Positions 50,043-60,517 of a stretch of 64,000 nt of DNA are shown piece by piece. The DNA is taken from NCBI GenBank assembly GCA_947478865.1, contig CANJXF010000002.1:1-64000 (forward strand), read 5' to 3'. This DNA comes from Verrucomicrobiales bacterium. Its GTDB lineage: Bacteria > Verrucomicrobiota > Verrucomicrobiia > Limisphaerales > CANJXF01. Position 1 is the stretch's first letter. Every line of letters starts with the position of its first letter. The notes under the pieces were generated by a model that saw only the letters and a program-made list of their open reading frames with translations, did no database searches and had not been told where the DNA came from. Made by a program: the position numbers and the translations under genes.

Positions 50043-51761
50043 TTAAGTCGCGGGTCGCCAGTCGAGAACTTTTAATTGGACGGATGTCTTGCCCATGAAG
50101 TCATTCATCTGAGGAGTAAAAGCGAGGTCGAAACTGACTTTCGGAAGCGGGGCGTCTCCGCAATTCCACCAGACGGCTTCGACTGTTTTTCCACCGGAGC
50201 CTACCCAGAATTTTGCGTGCTGATTTTGCTTTCCCATCCGCTGCGGCGTTCGCTGATGGGTCAATCGTCGGGCAAATAGATTGATCGGCGGATTTTTTTG
50301 ACCAATCGGATTGAGCTTTTCCAATTCCCGAATGCGTTCGGGCGAAACCTCGAATAAATCCACCTCGGCATCGAGGCGCAAAACGGGCTGAAGCTGCTCG
50401 CGCTTCAAAGTGCGCCGGGCCAGTCCGTTGAGCCGCGCTCGAAAAGCATCCAGATTCTTTGGATCAATGGTCAAACCCGCAGCCATCGCATGACCGCCAT
50501 GTTTGGCGAGCAAGTCGTCGCACTCGCGCAAAGCCGCGGCGAGATCGAATCCCTCCACGCTTCGCCCTGAACCGCGCCAAGATTGGCCGTCGCCGCCAAT
50601 GATAAACGTGGGCCGATAGAACTCGTGCAGGACGCGCGAGGCAACGATTCCAACCACGCCGATGTGCCAGAGGAGCTGGCCTTCGACAATGACATAGTCG
50701 TTTTCTGAATCAAAACGAGCGCGCACCGCCCCGATGACTTCGGTGGAAATGCCGCGCTCGATTTCCTGGCGTTCGCGATTGCGGCTGTCGAGCGATTCAG
50801 CAATTGATTCGGCTTGGGCGGGATCGGTGCTGAGCAAAAGACGCAACGCTTCCTCGGCGTTCTCGAGGCGACCCGCCGCGTTGAGACGAGGTGCGAGTTG
50901 AAAGCCAACTTCGTAACAGCCAATTGTGCTTGTCGTCTGCGAGACGTTTCGCAATGCCACAATTCCAGGGCGCTTGGATTGATTTAAGTATTCCAAACCG
51001 ATTTTGGTGAGGATGCGATTCTCGCCTGTGAGTGGAACAAGATCAGCGATAGTGCCCAGCGCAACCAGATCGAGCATCGGCCGCAAATCCAATTCCTGCG
51101 CTTCCGTCCAGCCCTGATCGCGGCCCGTTTTAACCAGCGCATGAGCCAGCTTGAAAGCGAGTCCCGCGGAACACAATTCGCGGAATGACTGGTCGGAATC
51201 TGAACCGAGTTGCGGATTAACGAGAGCGACAGCAGGCGGGAGCGGCATCGAAACCTGGTGATGGTCGAGGACAATAACATCCATTTGCCGGTCCTTTAGC
51301 CAGGTGATGGTGGCGAACGCGGTTGAACCGCAATCAACGGCGAGGAGAAGTTTTAACGGATATTTGGCGAGACAATTCTCGATGCCTTCCTGAGTTAGCC
51401 CGTAACCTTCGTCGAGGCGATGTGGTAGATACGCTTCGACTCGCAAACCGAGCGCCCGGAGGGTTTGAATCAATAACGTGGCGGAAGTCACTCCGTCGAC
51501 ATCGTAGTCGCCGAAGATGACGACCAATTCATTTTGCGCGCGGGCCAAGAGCAACCGGTCCACAGCCGCGCGCATGTTGGGCAGGAGAAATGGGTCCGCC
51601 AACATTTTGAGGCGTGGCTCGAGGAATTGGGCAATTGTTTCAGGTTCGCTCAATCCGCGGTTGAGAAGGCACTGGGCCAGCAACGTGGAAATCTGGGCGG
51701 CATCCGCGAGGTGTTGGGCGAGCGCAGGTTGGGACGGCGCCAATGACCAGCGAAATTTCAT
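50043..51761 (-). CDS. recJ: Single-stranded-DNA-specific exonuclease
   Basis: FGDYDVDGVTSATLLIQ; LLAVDCG; VLDHHQ; LNAAGRLENAEEALRLLL. Confidence 0.96.
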   Translation of the reverse strand: MKFRWSLAPSQPALAQHLADAAQISTLLAQCLLNRGLSEPETIAQFLEPRLKMLADPFLLPNMRAAVDRLLLARAQNELVVIFGDYDVDGVTSATLLIQTLRALGLRVEAYLPHRLDEGYGLTQEGIENCLAKYPLKLLLAVDCGSTAFATITWLKDRQMDVIVLDHHQVSMPLPPAVALVNPQLGSDSDQSFRELCSAGLAFKLAHALVKTGRDQGWTEAQELDLRPMLDLVALGTIADLVPLTGENRILTKIGLEYLNQSKRPGIVALRNVSQTTSTIGCYEVGFQLAPRLNAAGRLENAEEALRLLLSTDPAQAESIAESLDSRNRERQEIERGISTEVIGAVRARFDSENDYVIVEGQLLWHIGVVGIVASRVLHEFYRPTFIIGGDGQSWRGSGRSVEGFDLAAALRECDDLLAKHGGHAMAAGLTIDPKNLDAFRARLNGLARRTLKREQLQPVLRLDAEVDLFEVSPERIRELEKLNPIGQKNPPINLFARRLTHQRTPQRMGKQNQHAKFWVGSGGKTVEAVWWNCGDAPLPKVSFDLAFTPQMNDFMGKTSVQLKVLDWRPAT

Positions 51762-51765
51762 CAGA

Positions 51766-52710
51766 TCAGGTCTGGTGTTTGGACGACCCTTTTCGGGCGA
51801 CGACAATGGAGATAATCATTGAAAGCCCAATAATCGACGCGACGACTTTGAGCGAGTTGCTTGTCGGTATATGCCACCACGGCTCCAGCAACATTTTCCC
51901 GCCGATGAAAACAAGGACGACGGAAAGCCCGATTTTTAAAAACCTGAAGTAACCGATGGCATTGGCCAAAACAAAATAGAGCGAGCGCAAACCGAGGATG
52001 GCAAACACGTTTGAGGTAAAAACGATGAAAGGCCTTTCCGTCACAGCAAAAATGGCGGGAATGGAGTCCACGGCGAAAACAAGATCCGTCGTTTCAACCA
52101 TCAGCAGGACGAGGGCGAGAGGTGTCATGGCGAATTTTCCGTCGAAGCGCGTGAAAAACTTCTGATCTTCAAAGTGTGAACTGATGGGAAAAAGTTTTCG
52201 CGCGAGGCGAATAACCGGATTTTTCTCCGGATGAACGCCATCTTCAGACGCCAAGACCATTTTAATTCCGGTGATAACCAGAAATCCGCCGAAGACGTAG
52301 AGCATCCAATGAAACCGCTGGATCAAGGCGGCGCCGATTCCGATCATCACGCCGCGCATGAGCAATGCACCGAGAATTCCCCAAAACAACACGCGATGTT
52401 GATAGGCCAACGGAACACGGAAATAAGCGAAGATCAGGGCAATGACGAAAACATTATCCATCGAAAGCGAAAGCTCGATGATGTAGCCAGTGATGAATTC
52501 CAAGGATTCCTCTTTGGTGCGCCACATTGACAACCCACCCGCAAAAAGCATCGCGAAACTACTCCAGACAAACGTCCAAATGAGCGCTTCCTTGAACTGG
52601 ATAACGTGGGCTTTGCGATGGAAGACACCGAGATCCACCACTAGGAAAAGGAGAACAAGGAGGACGAATCCTGCCCAATGCCAAGAAGTAATTTCGGTCA
52701 GCGCGAGCAT
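51766..52710 (-). CDS. TerC/Alx family integral membrane protein
   Basis: LSLSMDNVFVIALIFAYFRVP; VETTDLVFAVDSIPAIFAVT. Confidence 0.95.
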   Translation of the reverse strand: MLALTEITSWHWAGFVLLVLLFLVVDLGVFHRKAHVIQFKEALIWTFVWSSFAMLFAGGLSMWRTKEESLEFITGYIIELSLSMDNVFVIALIFAYFRVPLAYQHRVLFWGILGALLMRGVMIGIGAALIQRFHWMLYVFGGFLVITGIKMVLASEDGVHPEKNPVIRLARKLFPISSHFEDQKFFTRFDGKFAMTPLALVLLMVETTDLVFAVDSIPAIFAVTERPFIVFTSNVFAILGLRSLYFVLANAIGYFRFLKIGLSVVLVFIGGKMLLEPWWHIPTSNSLKVVASIIGLSMIISIVVARKGSSKHQT

Positions 52711-52804
52711 TCTATTTCCTGAAATCCTGACGCCAGCTTTTGCACCAACCCAGACTCCCTAAGAAGCCTGGGGGCCACGCGAGTTAAGAAAACGAACGCG
52801 AAAA

Positions 52805-55303
52805 CTAACTTCGCACATTCGCAGGCGTAGTCTCAACCGTAACTTGAGAACCAATCTTCGGGCGCTCACCTTTGTGCCACCAGAGGACAATAGCGCTTGC
52901 GATATAGATACTAGAGTAGGTTCCGGTCAAAATGCCGACCAGAAATGTAAAGGCGAATCCATTGATGATACCGCCGCCAAAGAGATAGAGCGACAATGTG
53001 GCGATAAACACGGTTCCAGAGGTAATTATCGTGCGGCTCAAAGTTTGATTCAGCGCCTGATTCATCACATCCTTCAACGAACCGCGCACACCCAACTTTA
53101 GGTCTTCACGGATTCGGTCAAAGATCACGATTGTATCGTTGATGGAGAAACCGATGATGGTCAAAACCGCAGCAACCATCGGTGCGTTGAGCTCGCGACC
53201 GGTGAGAAAGAACCAACCCAGGGTCATGAGAACGTCGTGAGCAATCGCGATCACAGCACCAACCGCGAAGGAAAACTCATAACGAAAGGCGACGTAAACA
53301 AGAATGCCAAACAGCGCCAGCATCACCGCGTAAACTGCTGAGGTTTGAATCTCTTTGCCAACAGTTGGGCCGACTTTGTCCAGGGAGAGACTCTTGAATC
53401 TAGCGTCCGGATATTTTCCCTTGAGTGAATCCTCAACCTTTTTACCGGTGTCGAAGCCGGTTGCAATGCGCAACGTTTCTTTGCCCGTGGAAGGATCTTT
53501 TTGGTATTGGATGGTTGCGTCGCCAACACCGATTTTACCAACGGTGTCGCGCAACTGTTCGCTCGAAATTTTTTGCGCAAATTCCATTGTCAGGACATCG
53601 CCACCTTTGAAATCAACCCCGAGAACGCCGTCGCCGCGATGAATTCCATAGCCGATGCCGATGATGATCAGCAGCCATGAAGCAACGAAGGCCGGTTTCG
53701 CCCAGCGCAGGAAATCTATATTCCTGTCTGCCGGCACGAGATGGAGCATTGGAAGCGCCTTCAAAAGGTTCTTCTCAAGCAGCCAATCAAAAATCAAACG
53801 GGTTACGACCAGCGCCGTAAACATGCTGACGATCACGCCAATGGTGAGCGTAACGCCGAATCCTTTGATTGGGCCGGTGCCCATGAAAATTAGAATCACG
53901 GAAGAGATAAGGGTGGTCAGGTTGGAATCGAAAATAGTTCCGAATGCTTTGTCGTAACCCGCCGCGAGAGCGCCGCGCATTGATTTTCCAGCGGCGAGCT
54001 CTTCACGAATACGTTCGAAAATCAGCACGTTCGCATCCACCGCCATACCGATCGTTAGAACAATACCAGCGATGCCGGGAAGTGTGAGAGTTGTTCCAAC
54101 TGAACACATCACGCCAAGAAGAATGATGATGTTTAGGACGAGCGCGGCATTTGCAACCAAACCAGCCCACATGTAATAAATCAGCATGAATGCAGCGACG
54201 GCGATCGTTCCGTAAACCGCAGCCTTCACTCCGCTTTGAATAGAATCGTTTCCGAGAGAAGGATCGACGCCGCGTTCCTCGATGATTTTCACCGGTGCTT
54301 CCAAAGGATTCTCCAAGACGTCAGCGAGTTCGCGCGCTTCTTTAAGATCAAATGAGCCGGAAATTTGTCCTCGTCCGCCCATAATCGGACCATTGATGAC
54401 CGGAGCGGAATAAAGTTCGCCGTCCAACACAATGGCTAATTGGCGACCGACATTTTCGGTGGTCAACTGTCCGAATAGCTCTGCGCCGCGGGTGTCCAGT
54501 TCGAAATCAATCTGCGGCTGATTTGAGATCTGATCGCGGATCACCATGGCACGTTTGATATTTCTTCCGGTCAGGCCTTTGGCCGATTTCTTTTGAACCA
54601 GATAGGCAACCAATCCGTAGGAACCATCCTGATTGCGCCGTTTTTCTTTGAGAATCTCATAGCCGGGTTCGGTGAGACCCTGCGCGATCAAATCTGAACT
54701 TTTCTCATGGACGAGCCGAAACTCGAGAAAGGCAGCGGTCTCAATTTTGCGTTTGTATTCCTCTTTGACGTCTTCAGACAAACCGGGGAGTTGAATCGAA
54801 ATACGATCGCCTCCGGCGGGCTGGATCAAAGGTTCGGCGACGCCGAATTTATCAATGCGCTTGCGAAGCACTTCCACGGCTTGAGACAAAACACGTTCGC
54901 GATCTTCGGATTTCTCAAGCTTATTCGTCTCCATGCCGACGAGGAAAGAGGTACCGCCCTGCAAATCCAGGCCAAGTTTAATCTTACCAGCGGCCGCCTT
55001 TTGCAGCCGATTCAGAATGGCGACATTAGGATTGAGCTCCGCCTTTGTATCGATGAACGGAAAGTAAGGACGGATGTCATTGGTGCCGATGGCTTCCCTG
55101 AGATTGCCGTAGGCACGGGTCGAGTTGGTTTTGCTCAACGCTTCAGCGCGAGCCACGATATTGCTGAACGTAGCGTCAGATTTTATTGATTCATCCTTGA
55201 ATTGCTCGATCAAGTTGCGCCCGGTTGGCGGATTCAACTCCCAGAGTGACCAGGCAACGAGGAATACAACCAGGGCCCATTTCCAAAAATAATTACGCTT
55301 CAT
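52805..55303 (-). CDS. secDF: Protein translocase SecDF (fused)
   Basis: KIKLGLDLQGGTSFLVGM; SecD and SecF halves; GFSINDTIVIFDRIRED. Confidence 0.97.
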   Translation of the reverse strand: MKRNYFWKWALVVFLVAWSLWELNPPTGRNLIEQFKDESIKSDATFSNIVARAEALSKTNSTRAYGNLREAIGTNDIRPYFPFIDTKAELNPNVAILNRLQKAAAGKIKLGLDLQGGTSFLVGMETNKLEKSEDRERVLSQAVEVLRKRIDKFGVAEPLIQPAGGDRISIQLPGLSEDVKEEYKRKIETAAFLEFRLVHEKSSDLIAQGLTEPGYEILKEKRRNQDGSYGLVAYLVQKKSAKGLTGRNIKRAMVIRDQISNQPQIDFELDTRGAELFGQLTTENVGRQLAIVLDGELYSAPVINGPIMGGRGQISGSFDLKEARELADVLENPLEAPVKIIEERGVDPSLGNDSIQSGVKAAVYGTIAVAAFMLIYYMWAGLVANAALVLNIIILLGVMCSVGTTLTLPGIAGIVLTIGMAVDANVLIFERIREELAAGKSMRGALAAGYDKAFGTIFDSNLTTLISSVILIFMGTGPIKGFGVTLTIGVIVSMFTALVVTRLIFDWLLEKNLLKALPMLHLVPADRNIDFLRWAKPAFVASWLLIIIGIGYGIHRGDGVLGVDFKGGDVLTMEFAQKISSEQLRDTVGKIGVGDATIQYQKDPSTGKETLRIATGFDTGKKVEDSLKGKYPDARFKSLSLDKVGPTVGKEIQTSAVYAVMLALFGILVYVAFRYEFSFAVGAVIAIAHDVLMTLGWFFLTGRELNAPMVAAVLTIIGFSINDTIVIFDRIREDLKLGVRGSLKDVMNQALNQTLSRTIITSGTVFIATLSLYLFGGGIINGFAFTFLVGILTGTYSSIYIASAIVLWWHKGERPKIGSQVTVETTPANVRS

Positions 55304-55310
55304 GAATTGA

Positions 55311-55655
55311 TTAAGATTCGGTCGATTCGCCGCCGCGGTCGGTGACTTCAGCAATGGCAGATTTCAAGATTTCAAGTTTCGTATCAGCGGAACGGAGGGA
55401 AATGCTTTTTTCTTTGACGGAAATTACGGTGCCGATAATTCCGCTGGAGGTCAGGACCCGGTCGCCCGCCTTAATTTGCTTGAGCAGTTCCTGATGCTGC
55501 TTGGCTTTTTTCTGCTGCGGACGGATGAGGATGAAGTAAAAGACCACGATCATCAGAACGAACGGAATCATCTGCATGTAAAACGGAGCCGCCGGTTGTC
55601 CCGGAGCCGCTGGTGCACCCATCGCCAAAATCGCCAATTGTGAAGTCATATTCAT
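55311..55655 (-). CDS. yajC: Preprotein translocase subunit YajC
   Basis: MIPFVLMIVVFYFILIRPQQKKAKQHQELLKQIKAGDRVLTSSGIIGTV. Confidence 0.96.
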   Translation of the reverse strand: MNMTSQLAILAMGAPAAPGQPAAPFYMQMIPFVLMIVVFYFILIRPQQKKAKQHQELLKQIKAGDRVLTSSGIIGTVISVKEKSISLRSADTKLEILKSAIAEVTDRGGESTES

Positions 55656-55763
55656 TTCTGTTTATCGAGCCGTTAAATCTATGGACGGAAGTCCGTTTGG
55701 CAAGCCTAACGTTGGGCCATTTTCCGCCAGCGTCCATCGACTCAACTGGCGCAGAAAACGATT

Positions 55764-56921
55764 TTAACCACGATCATCGACCTTCAACGAATGCTTCACC
55801 CGTGCGGAAAGAATCTTTTGAGACGGTATGTAATTGGCAATAAACTCGCGGCGAAACTCCCCGAAAGTGCCGGCGGCAATGTGCTTGCGAATATCAGCCA
55901 TCACCTCCAGATACATATGCGAGTTGTGAACGCTGACCATGCGCAATCCGAGGATTTCGTTCACGTTCAGGAGGTGTCGGATATAAGCACGCGTGAATCT
56001 TTGGCAGGCGAAACATTGGCACCCTTCTTCGATCGGGCGGAAGTCCGCTTTCACCGCGCCGCCTTTGACATTGAATGTCCCCTTTCGAGTAAAGGCGGTC
56101 CCGTTTCGAGCCACGCGGGTAGGCAGGACACAATCAAACATATCCACGCCGCGGGCAACAAGTTCCACCAATTGAGCGGGCGTGCCCAAGCCCATGGCAT
56201 AACGCGCTTTGGTGGCGGGCAGAAATGGTTCGGTCATTTCCACGGCCTGCATCATTTCATGTTCCGGCTCGCCCACACTGACGCCGCCGATCGCGTAGCC
56301 GTCGAAGTCCAAAGCGGTAATCTGTTTGGCGCATTCTTCGCGCAAAGCGGGATTGTTGGCACCTTGCACGATCCCAAAAAACATCTGGCCCTCAGCGCGC
56401 GGTTGTTCGCGACATTCCTTCGCCCAACGCACGGTTCGCTCGACGGCGGCGTGAAGCTCTTTGGAAGTGCAGCCGTGCGGAGGGCATTCATCAAACGCCA
56501 TGGCAATGTCGGAACCGAGGATGCGCTGAATGCCCATCGCTTCCTTGGGACCGAGAAAGAGAGGCGATCCATCCAGGTGCGAACGGAATTCAACCCCGTG
56601 CGGTTTTAATTTCCGGATTTTAGCCAGACTGAAAACCTGGAATCCGCCGCTGTCGGTCAGGATCGGTAGCGACCAGTTGATGAAATTATGCAAGCCGCCG
56701 GCTGCTTGAATGATTTCGAGTCCAGGACGGATGTTGAGGTGATACGTGTTGCCGAGAATAACCTTGGTGCCCATTTCGAGCAATTCACGGGGGTCGAGCG
56801 CCTTGACGCTGCCTTGTGTTCCGACCGGCATGAAAACAGGAGTTTCGATGACGCCATGAGCCGTGGTCAACCGCCCAAGCCGCGCTTTGGAACTGGAATC
56901 GGTTTTCAATAATTCAAACAT
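55764..56921 (-). CDS. tgt: tRNA-guanine transglycosylase
   Basis: TPVFMPVGTQGSVKALDPRELLEMG; DSGGFQVFSLAKIRKL; zinc ligands CQCFACQRF. Confidence 0.97.
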   Translation of the reverse strand: MFELLKTDSSSKARLGRLTTAHGVIETPVFMPVGTQGSVKALDPRELLEMGTKVILGNTYHLNIRPGLEIIQAAGGLHNFINWSLPILTDSGGFQVFSLAKIRKLKPHGVEFRSHLDGSPLFLGPKEAMGIQRILGSDIAMAFDECPPHGCTSKELHAAVERTVRWAKECREQPRAEGQMFFGIVQGANNPALREECAKQITALDFDGYAIGGVSVGEPEHEMMQAVEMTEPFLPATKARYAMGLGTPAQLVELVARGVDMFDCVLPTRVARNGTAFTRKGTFNVKGGAVKADFRPIEEGCQCFACQRFTRAYIRHLLNVNEILGLRMVSVHNSHMYLEVMADIRKHIAAGTFGEFRREFIANYIPSQKILSARVKHSLKVDDRG

Positions 56922-57099
56922 CGGCCGGCAAATTAGCCACAGAACGGCGGTGCGGGACAAGAACTTCTGCGCTCAAGTTCTGGAAGCTACTCATGGCGCG
57001 ACATCTGCTAAAACAAATTTACCTGCAATGGCAGGGGGCGGGAATCACGGCTGAAAGGGAAAAAAGTGAAGAAAAATTTATTAGAAAGATATCGCACGC

Positions 57100-58746
57100 T
57101 TGTTTTACGACAGATCATTCCAAGTTTTAGGCAATGCCACGAGGCCGCAGCCACTTGTGTCAATTCATCCTGCTGATCATAGTGCCATGAACTTGAACGT
57201 AATATCGATCAGTGTGCTTTTTCTCGACGGTTCCGAAAGCGAAGCGGCGCCCGTTTCCGGTGAACTTCGCCGCAACGGCTTTGAACCGACGGTTGAATTG
57301 TTTTCATGCAGGGAAAGCAATGCTGCGGTTTTCAAGAAAACAGATTGGGACATCATTCTTTGCAATGATTCCTCTGGGCTAAAGGAATGTTCCGACGCGC
57401 TTGCCCGTTTCAAGGAAACCGGTTTGGAGATCCCTTTCATCGTCCTTTCTGAAACGGCGGACGAAGACAGTGCAGCAAAACTGATCGAGGCAGGCGCGGA
57501 CGATTACGTAGCCAAGTGCAGTTTGCGCCGGTTGAGTTCCATCTTCCAAAGAGAATTACGACGTGCGGAACGGTTGGGTTTAAAAACGCAGTTGATCCAG
57601 TCGCAAAAAATGGAGTCGGTCGGGCAACTCGCGGGCGGAATCGCCCATGACTTCAACAATATTTTGACGGTTATTCAGGGCCACAGCTCGTTGCTTTCCT
57701 TGTCCGAAATCATTGACGATGGCACACGCGACTCCGCACAACAAATTGCACTAGCCGCCGAGCGCGCCACAAACTTGACGCGCCAATTGCTAACGTTTAG
57801 TCGGAGGCAAATCCTCCAACCCCAGCCGCTCGATCTCAATGAATCGGTCAAGACCATCAGCAAAATGCTCAGCCGGGTCCTCACCGAGGATATTTGCCTT
57901 CAAGTTACTTTCTCGCCCACTGCGCCGGTTATTTCCGCGGACGAAAAAATGATCGAACAGTTGCTTCTGAATCTGGCGGTGAATTCGCGCGACGCCATGC
58001 CCAAAGGCGGACACTTGATCATCAACGTTTCCACGCGATTGATCGGGAGAGATTATGCCCACAAACACCCGGAAGCCTCCTTGGGCGAAATGGTCCGGTT
58101 GACGGTGAGCGATACCGGCAGCGGCATTTGCGCCGAAGATTTGCCACGCATCTTTGAACCATTTTTTACCCGCAAAGCCGTTGGTCAAGGCACCGGCCTG
58201 GGGCTGGCCACGGTTTACGGCATCGTCAAACAACACCGCGGCTGGATTACGGTGGACAGCGAAGTTGGAACCGGGACCACGTTCCAAATCTATTTTCCAA
58301 GCAGCAAAGGAAAAACGGTAAAAATGGAAAACCCCGTGCAAAGCAATACTGTGCTTGGGGGGTGCGAAACCATTCTGGTCGTGGATGATGAATCAGCCGT
58401 GCGCAGCCTGGTAAAGCAAATCCTCAAACAGCTTGGATATTCGGTTCTCGAAGCAGACTCAGGCATAACCGCGCTTAAGGCTTACAAGGAAAGACGGGAG
58501 AAAATCCATCTCTTGCTCACTGACATGGTGATGCCAGACGGAATGACTGGCCGCGAGTTGGCTGAAATCATTCAGTTTAATGAGCCCGACATTAAAGTTA
58601 TTTTCACCAGCGGCTACAACGAAGAGATCGTTGGCAAAGATTTCACACTCTACGACGGACTGAATTTCTTGCAAAAACCGTATCAGCCAAAAAAACTGGC
58701 CCGAGCAGTCCGCGATTGTCTGGATGAAGTCAGGGTTGCGGTTTAA
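57100..58746 (+). CDS. Hybrid histidine kinase: degenerate N-terminal REC, HisKA/HATPase, C-terminal REC (start likely 57187)
   Basis: GGIAHDFNNILTVIQGH; GQGTGLGLATVYGIVKQH; C-terminal LLLTDMVMPDGMTG. Confidence 0.93.
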   Translation: MFYDRSFQVLGNATRPQPLVSIHPADHSAMNLNVISISVLFLDGSESEAAPVSGELRRNGFEPTVELFSCRESNAAVFKKTDWDIILCNDSSGLKECSDALARFKETGLEIPFIVLSETADEDSAAKLIEAGADDYVAKCSLRRLSSIFQRELRRAERLGLKTQLIQSQKMESVGQLAGGIAHDFNNILTVIQGHSSLLSLSEIIDDGTRDSAQQIALAAERATNLTRQLLTFSRRQILQPQPLDLNESVKTISKMLSRVLTEDICLQVTFSPTAPVISADEKMIEQLLLNLAVNSRDAMPKGGHLIINVSTRLIGRDYAHKHPEASLGEMVRLTVSDTGSGICAEDLPRIFEPFFTRKAVGQGTGLGLATVYGIVKQHRGWITVDSEVGTGTTFQIYFPSSKGKTVKMENPVQSNTVLGGCETILVVDDESAVRSLVKQILKQLGYSVLEADSGITALKAYKERREKIHLLLTDMVMPDGMTGRELAEIIQFNEPDIKVIFTSGYNEEIVGKDFTLYDGLNFLQKPYQPKKLARAVRDCLDEVRVAV

Positions 58747-60442
58747 GGGCAGCCAGTATCTCGGAGACGGCTTCCTCCTGCTTGATCGCTTTCAACACAC
58801 CGCCGCGCAGCTTCAATTCCACTTCGCCTTTGGCCAAGGATTTCTCACCAATGGCGATGCGAATCGGGAAGCCGACTAAATCGGCGTCCTTGAATTTCAC
58901 TCCTGGACGGTCGTCGCGGTCATCGAGAAGAACGTCAACCCCTTGCGCCGAAAGTTCTGCGTAAATCTTTTCCGCCAGCGCCATCACGGCACTTCCTGGA
59001 ACGATGCCCAGCGGCGTGATGCAAACCCGATACGGCGCAACGCTCAGCGGCCAAATAATCCCGTCCTTATCATTGCACTGCTCGATGACTGCTTGCAGCG
59101 TCCTGGTCACACCGATGCCATAACAACCCATCACGGCCGGCTGCTGCTTCCCGGCTTCGTCCGAATAAACCGCATTCAGCGCTTCGGTGTATTTTGTTCC
59201 TAATTTGAAAACATGACCAACTTCAATCGCGCGGCGCACCTTGAGCGGTTCGCCGCATTTCGGACACGCTTCGCCCACTTGGACCGAACGCAAATCCGCC
59301 CATTGCTTCACTTGAATATCGCGCTCGATTGAGACGTTGCGCAGATGAAATCCCTTTTCGTTCGCGCCAGTCGTCATGGAACTTGCGCCACGCAGGATCT
59401 CGTCGGCATAAACCGGCAAATCTTTCACGCTCACGGCGCCCAGACTTCCGGGATACGCCCCCAATGCCGCAAAAATTTCATCCACTGTCGCTGCCCGGAA
59501 TGTCGCGGTTCCCAACGTCCCGACCAATTTTGCCTCGTTCAATTGATGATCGCCGCGCACGAGCACCAGCACCGGTTTGTCTTCGACCATGTAAACCAGC
59601 GTTTTGATTTGCTGCTGCGCCGCCACTTCGTAAGGCGCCTTGGTTAAATCCTCGATGGTTTTGACGCCAGGCGTGGCAAATTTTTCGATCGCGGCGGCCG
59701 AATCGCCGGCTGGGGTTCCCGCAATTTTGCTCGTGGCTTTCTCGATGTTTGCCGCGTAGCTGCAAGCGTCACAATAGACCACTTCGTTTTCACCCGTTTC
59801 CGCTGGAACCATGAATTCGTGCGAAAATTTTCCACCCATCACGCCGGTATCCGCCTCGACCGGAAACGCCTTCAATCCGCACCGTTCAAAAATGCGCGTG
59901 TAGGCATCATACATTTTCTGATAACTCACCTGCGCGGCTTCATCGCTGCTGTCGAAGCTGTAGGCATCCTTCATGATGAATTCCTTGGCGCGCATCAAAC
60001 CGAAGCGCGGGCGAATTTCGTCACGAAATTTCGTTTGGATCTGGTAAAAACTTTTCGGAAGCTGGCGATAAGAACTCAGTTCACCGGCGACCATCGTCGT
60101 GATGACCTCTTCGTGGGTGGGCCCGAGAATCCATTCCTTTTTTGCGCGATCACGGACTTTGTAAAACACCTCGCTGGCGGTTTCGTAGCGTCCGCTTTGC
60201 TGCCAGATCTCCGGCGGTTGCAGCGCCGGCATCAGCACTTCCAGCGCGCCGGCGCGGTCCATTTCTTCGCGCACGATTTGTTCGATCTTGCGCAAGACGC
60301 GCAGGCCAAGTGGCAGAAAGGTGTAAAGTCCGCCGCTCAACTTGCGCACCAACCCGGCGCGCAAAAGTAATTTGTGCGAAACAATCTCCGCATCAGACGG
60401 TGATTCTTTCAGTGTAGGAATAAGAGCTTGTGTCCAGCGCAT
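58730..60442 (-). CDS. proS: Prolyl-tRNA synthetase
   Basis: 570 aa; GLYTFLPLGLRVLRKIEQIVREEMDRAGALEVLMPALQP; editing-domain insertion. Confidence 0.97.
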   Translation of the reverse strand: MRWTQALIPTLKESPSDAEIVSHKLLLRAGLVRKLSGGLYTFLPLGLRVLRKIEQIVREEMDRAGALEVLMPALQPPEIWQQSGRYETASEVFYKVRDRAKKEWILGPTHEEVITTMVAGELSSYRQLPKSFYQIQTKFRDEIRPRFGLMRAKEFIMKDAYSFDSSDEAAQVSYQKMYDAYTRIFERCGLKAFPVEADTGVMGGKFSHEFMVPAETGENEVVYCDACSYAANIEKATSKIAGTPAGDSAAAIEKFATPGVKTIEDLTKAPYEVAAQQQIKTLVYMVEDKPVLVLVRGDHQLNEAKLVGTLGTATFRAATVDEIFAALGAYPGSLGAVSVKDLPVYADEILRGASSMTTGANEKGFHLRNVSIERDIQVKQWADLRSVQVGEACPKCGEPLKVRRAIEVGHVFKLGTKYTEALNAVYSDEAGKQQPAVMGCYGIGVTRTLQAVIEQCNDKDGIIWPLSVAPYRVCITPLGIVPGSAVMALAEKIYAELSAQGVDVLLDDRDDRPGVKFKDADLVGFPIRIAIGEKSLAKGEVELKLRGGVLKAIKQEEAVSEILAALKPQP

Positions 60443-60454
60443 AAAAATAAATTT

Positions 60455-60509
60455 GCCACAGGCGTAAAGATTTCCAGAGTGTTTTCTCTGGTCTCTGCGC
60501 TTCTGTGGC
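60455..60509. repeat. Imperfect inverted repeat gccacaggcg...ccagag-tgtttt-ctctgg...cgcttctgtggc
   Basis: Outer stem gccacag/ctgtggc, inner stem ccagag/ctctgg, partly paired middle. Confidence 0.65.
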
Positions 60510-60517
60510 TTAAGAGA

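Noticed and set aside
52745-52780. Hairpin cccagact...agcctggg between secDF and terC, considered as a yybP-ykoY riboswitch
   Set aside because: Only an 8-bp stem with one wobble and no T-tract; I could not match yybP-ykoY conserved segments
55791-56609. 272-aa + strand ORF
   Set aside because: Antisense to tgt, which has clear family motifs
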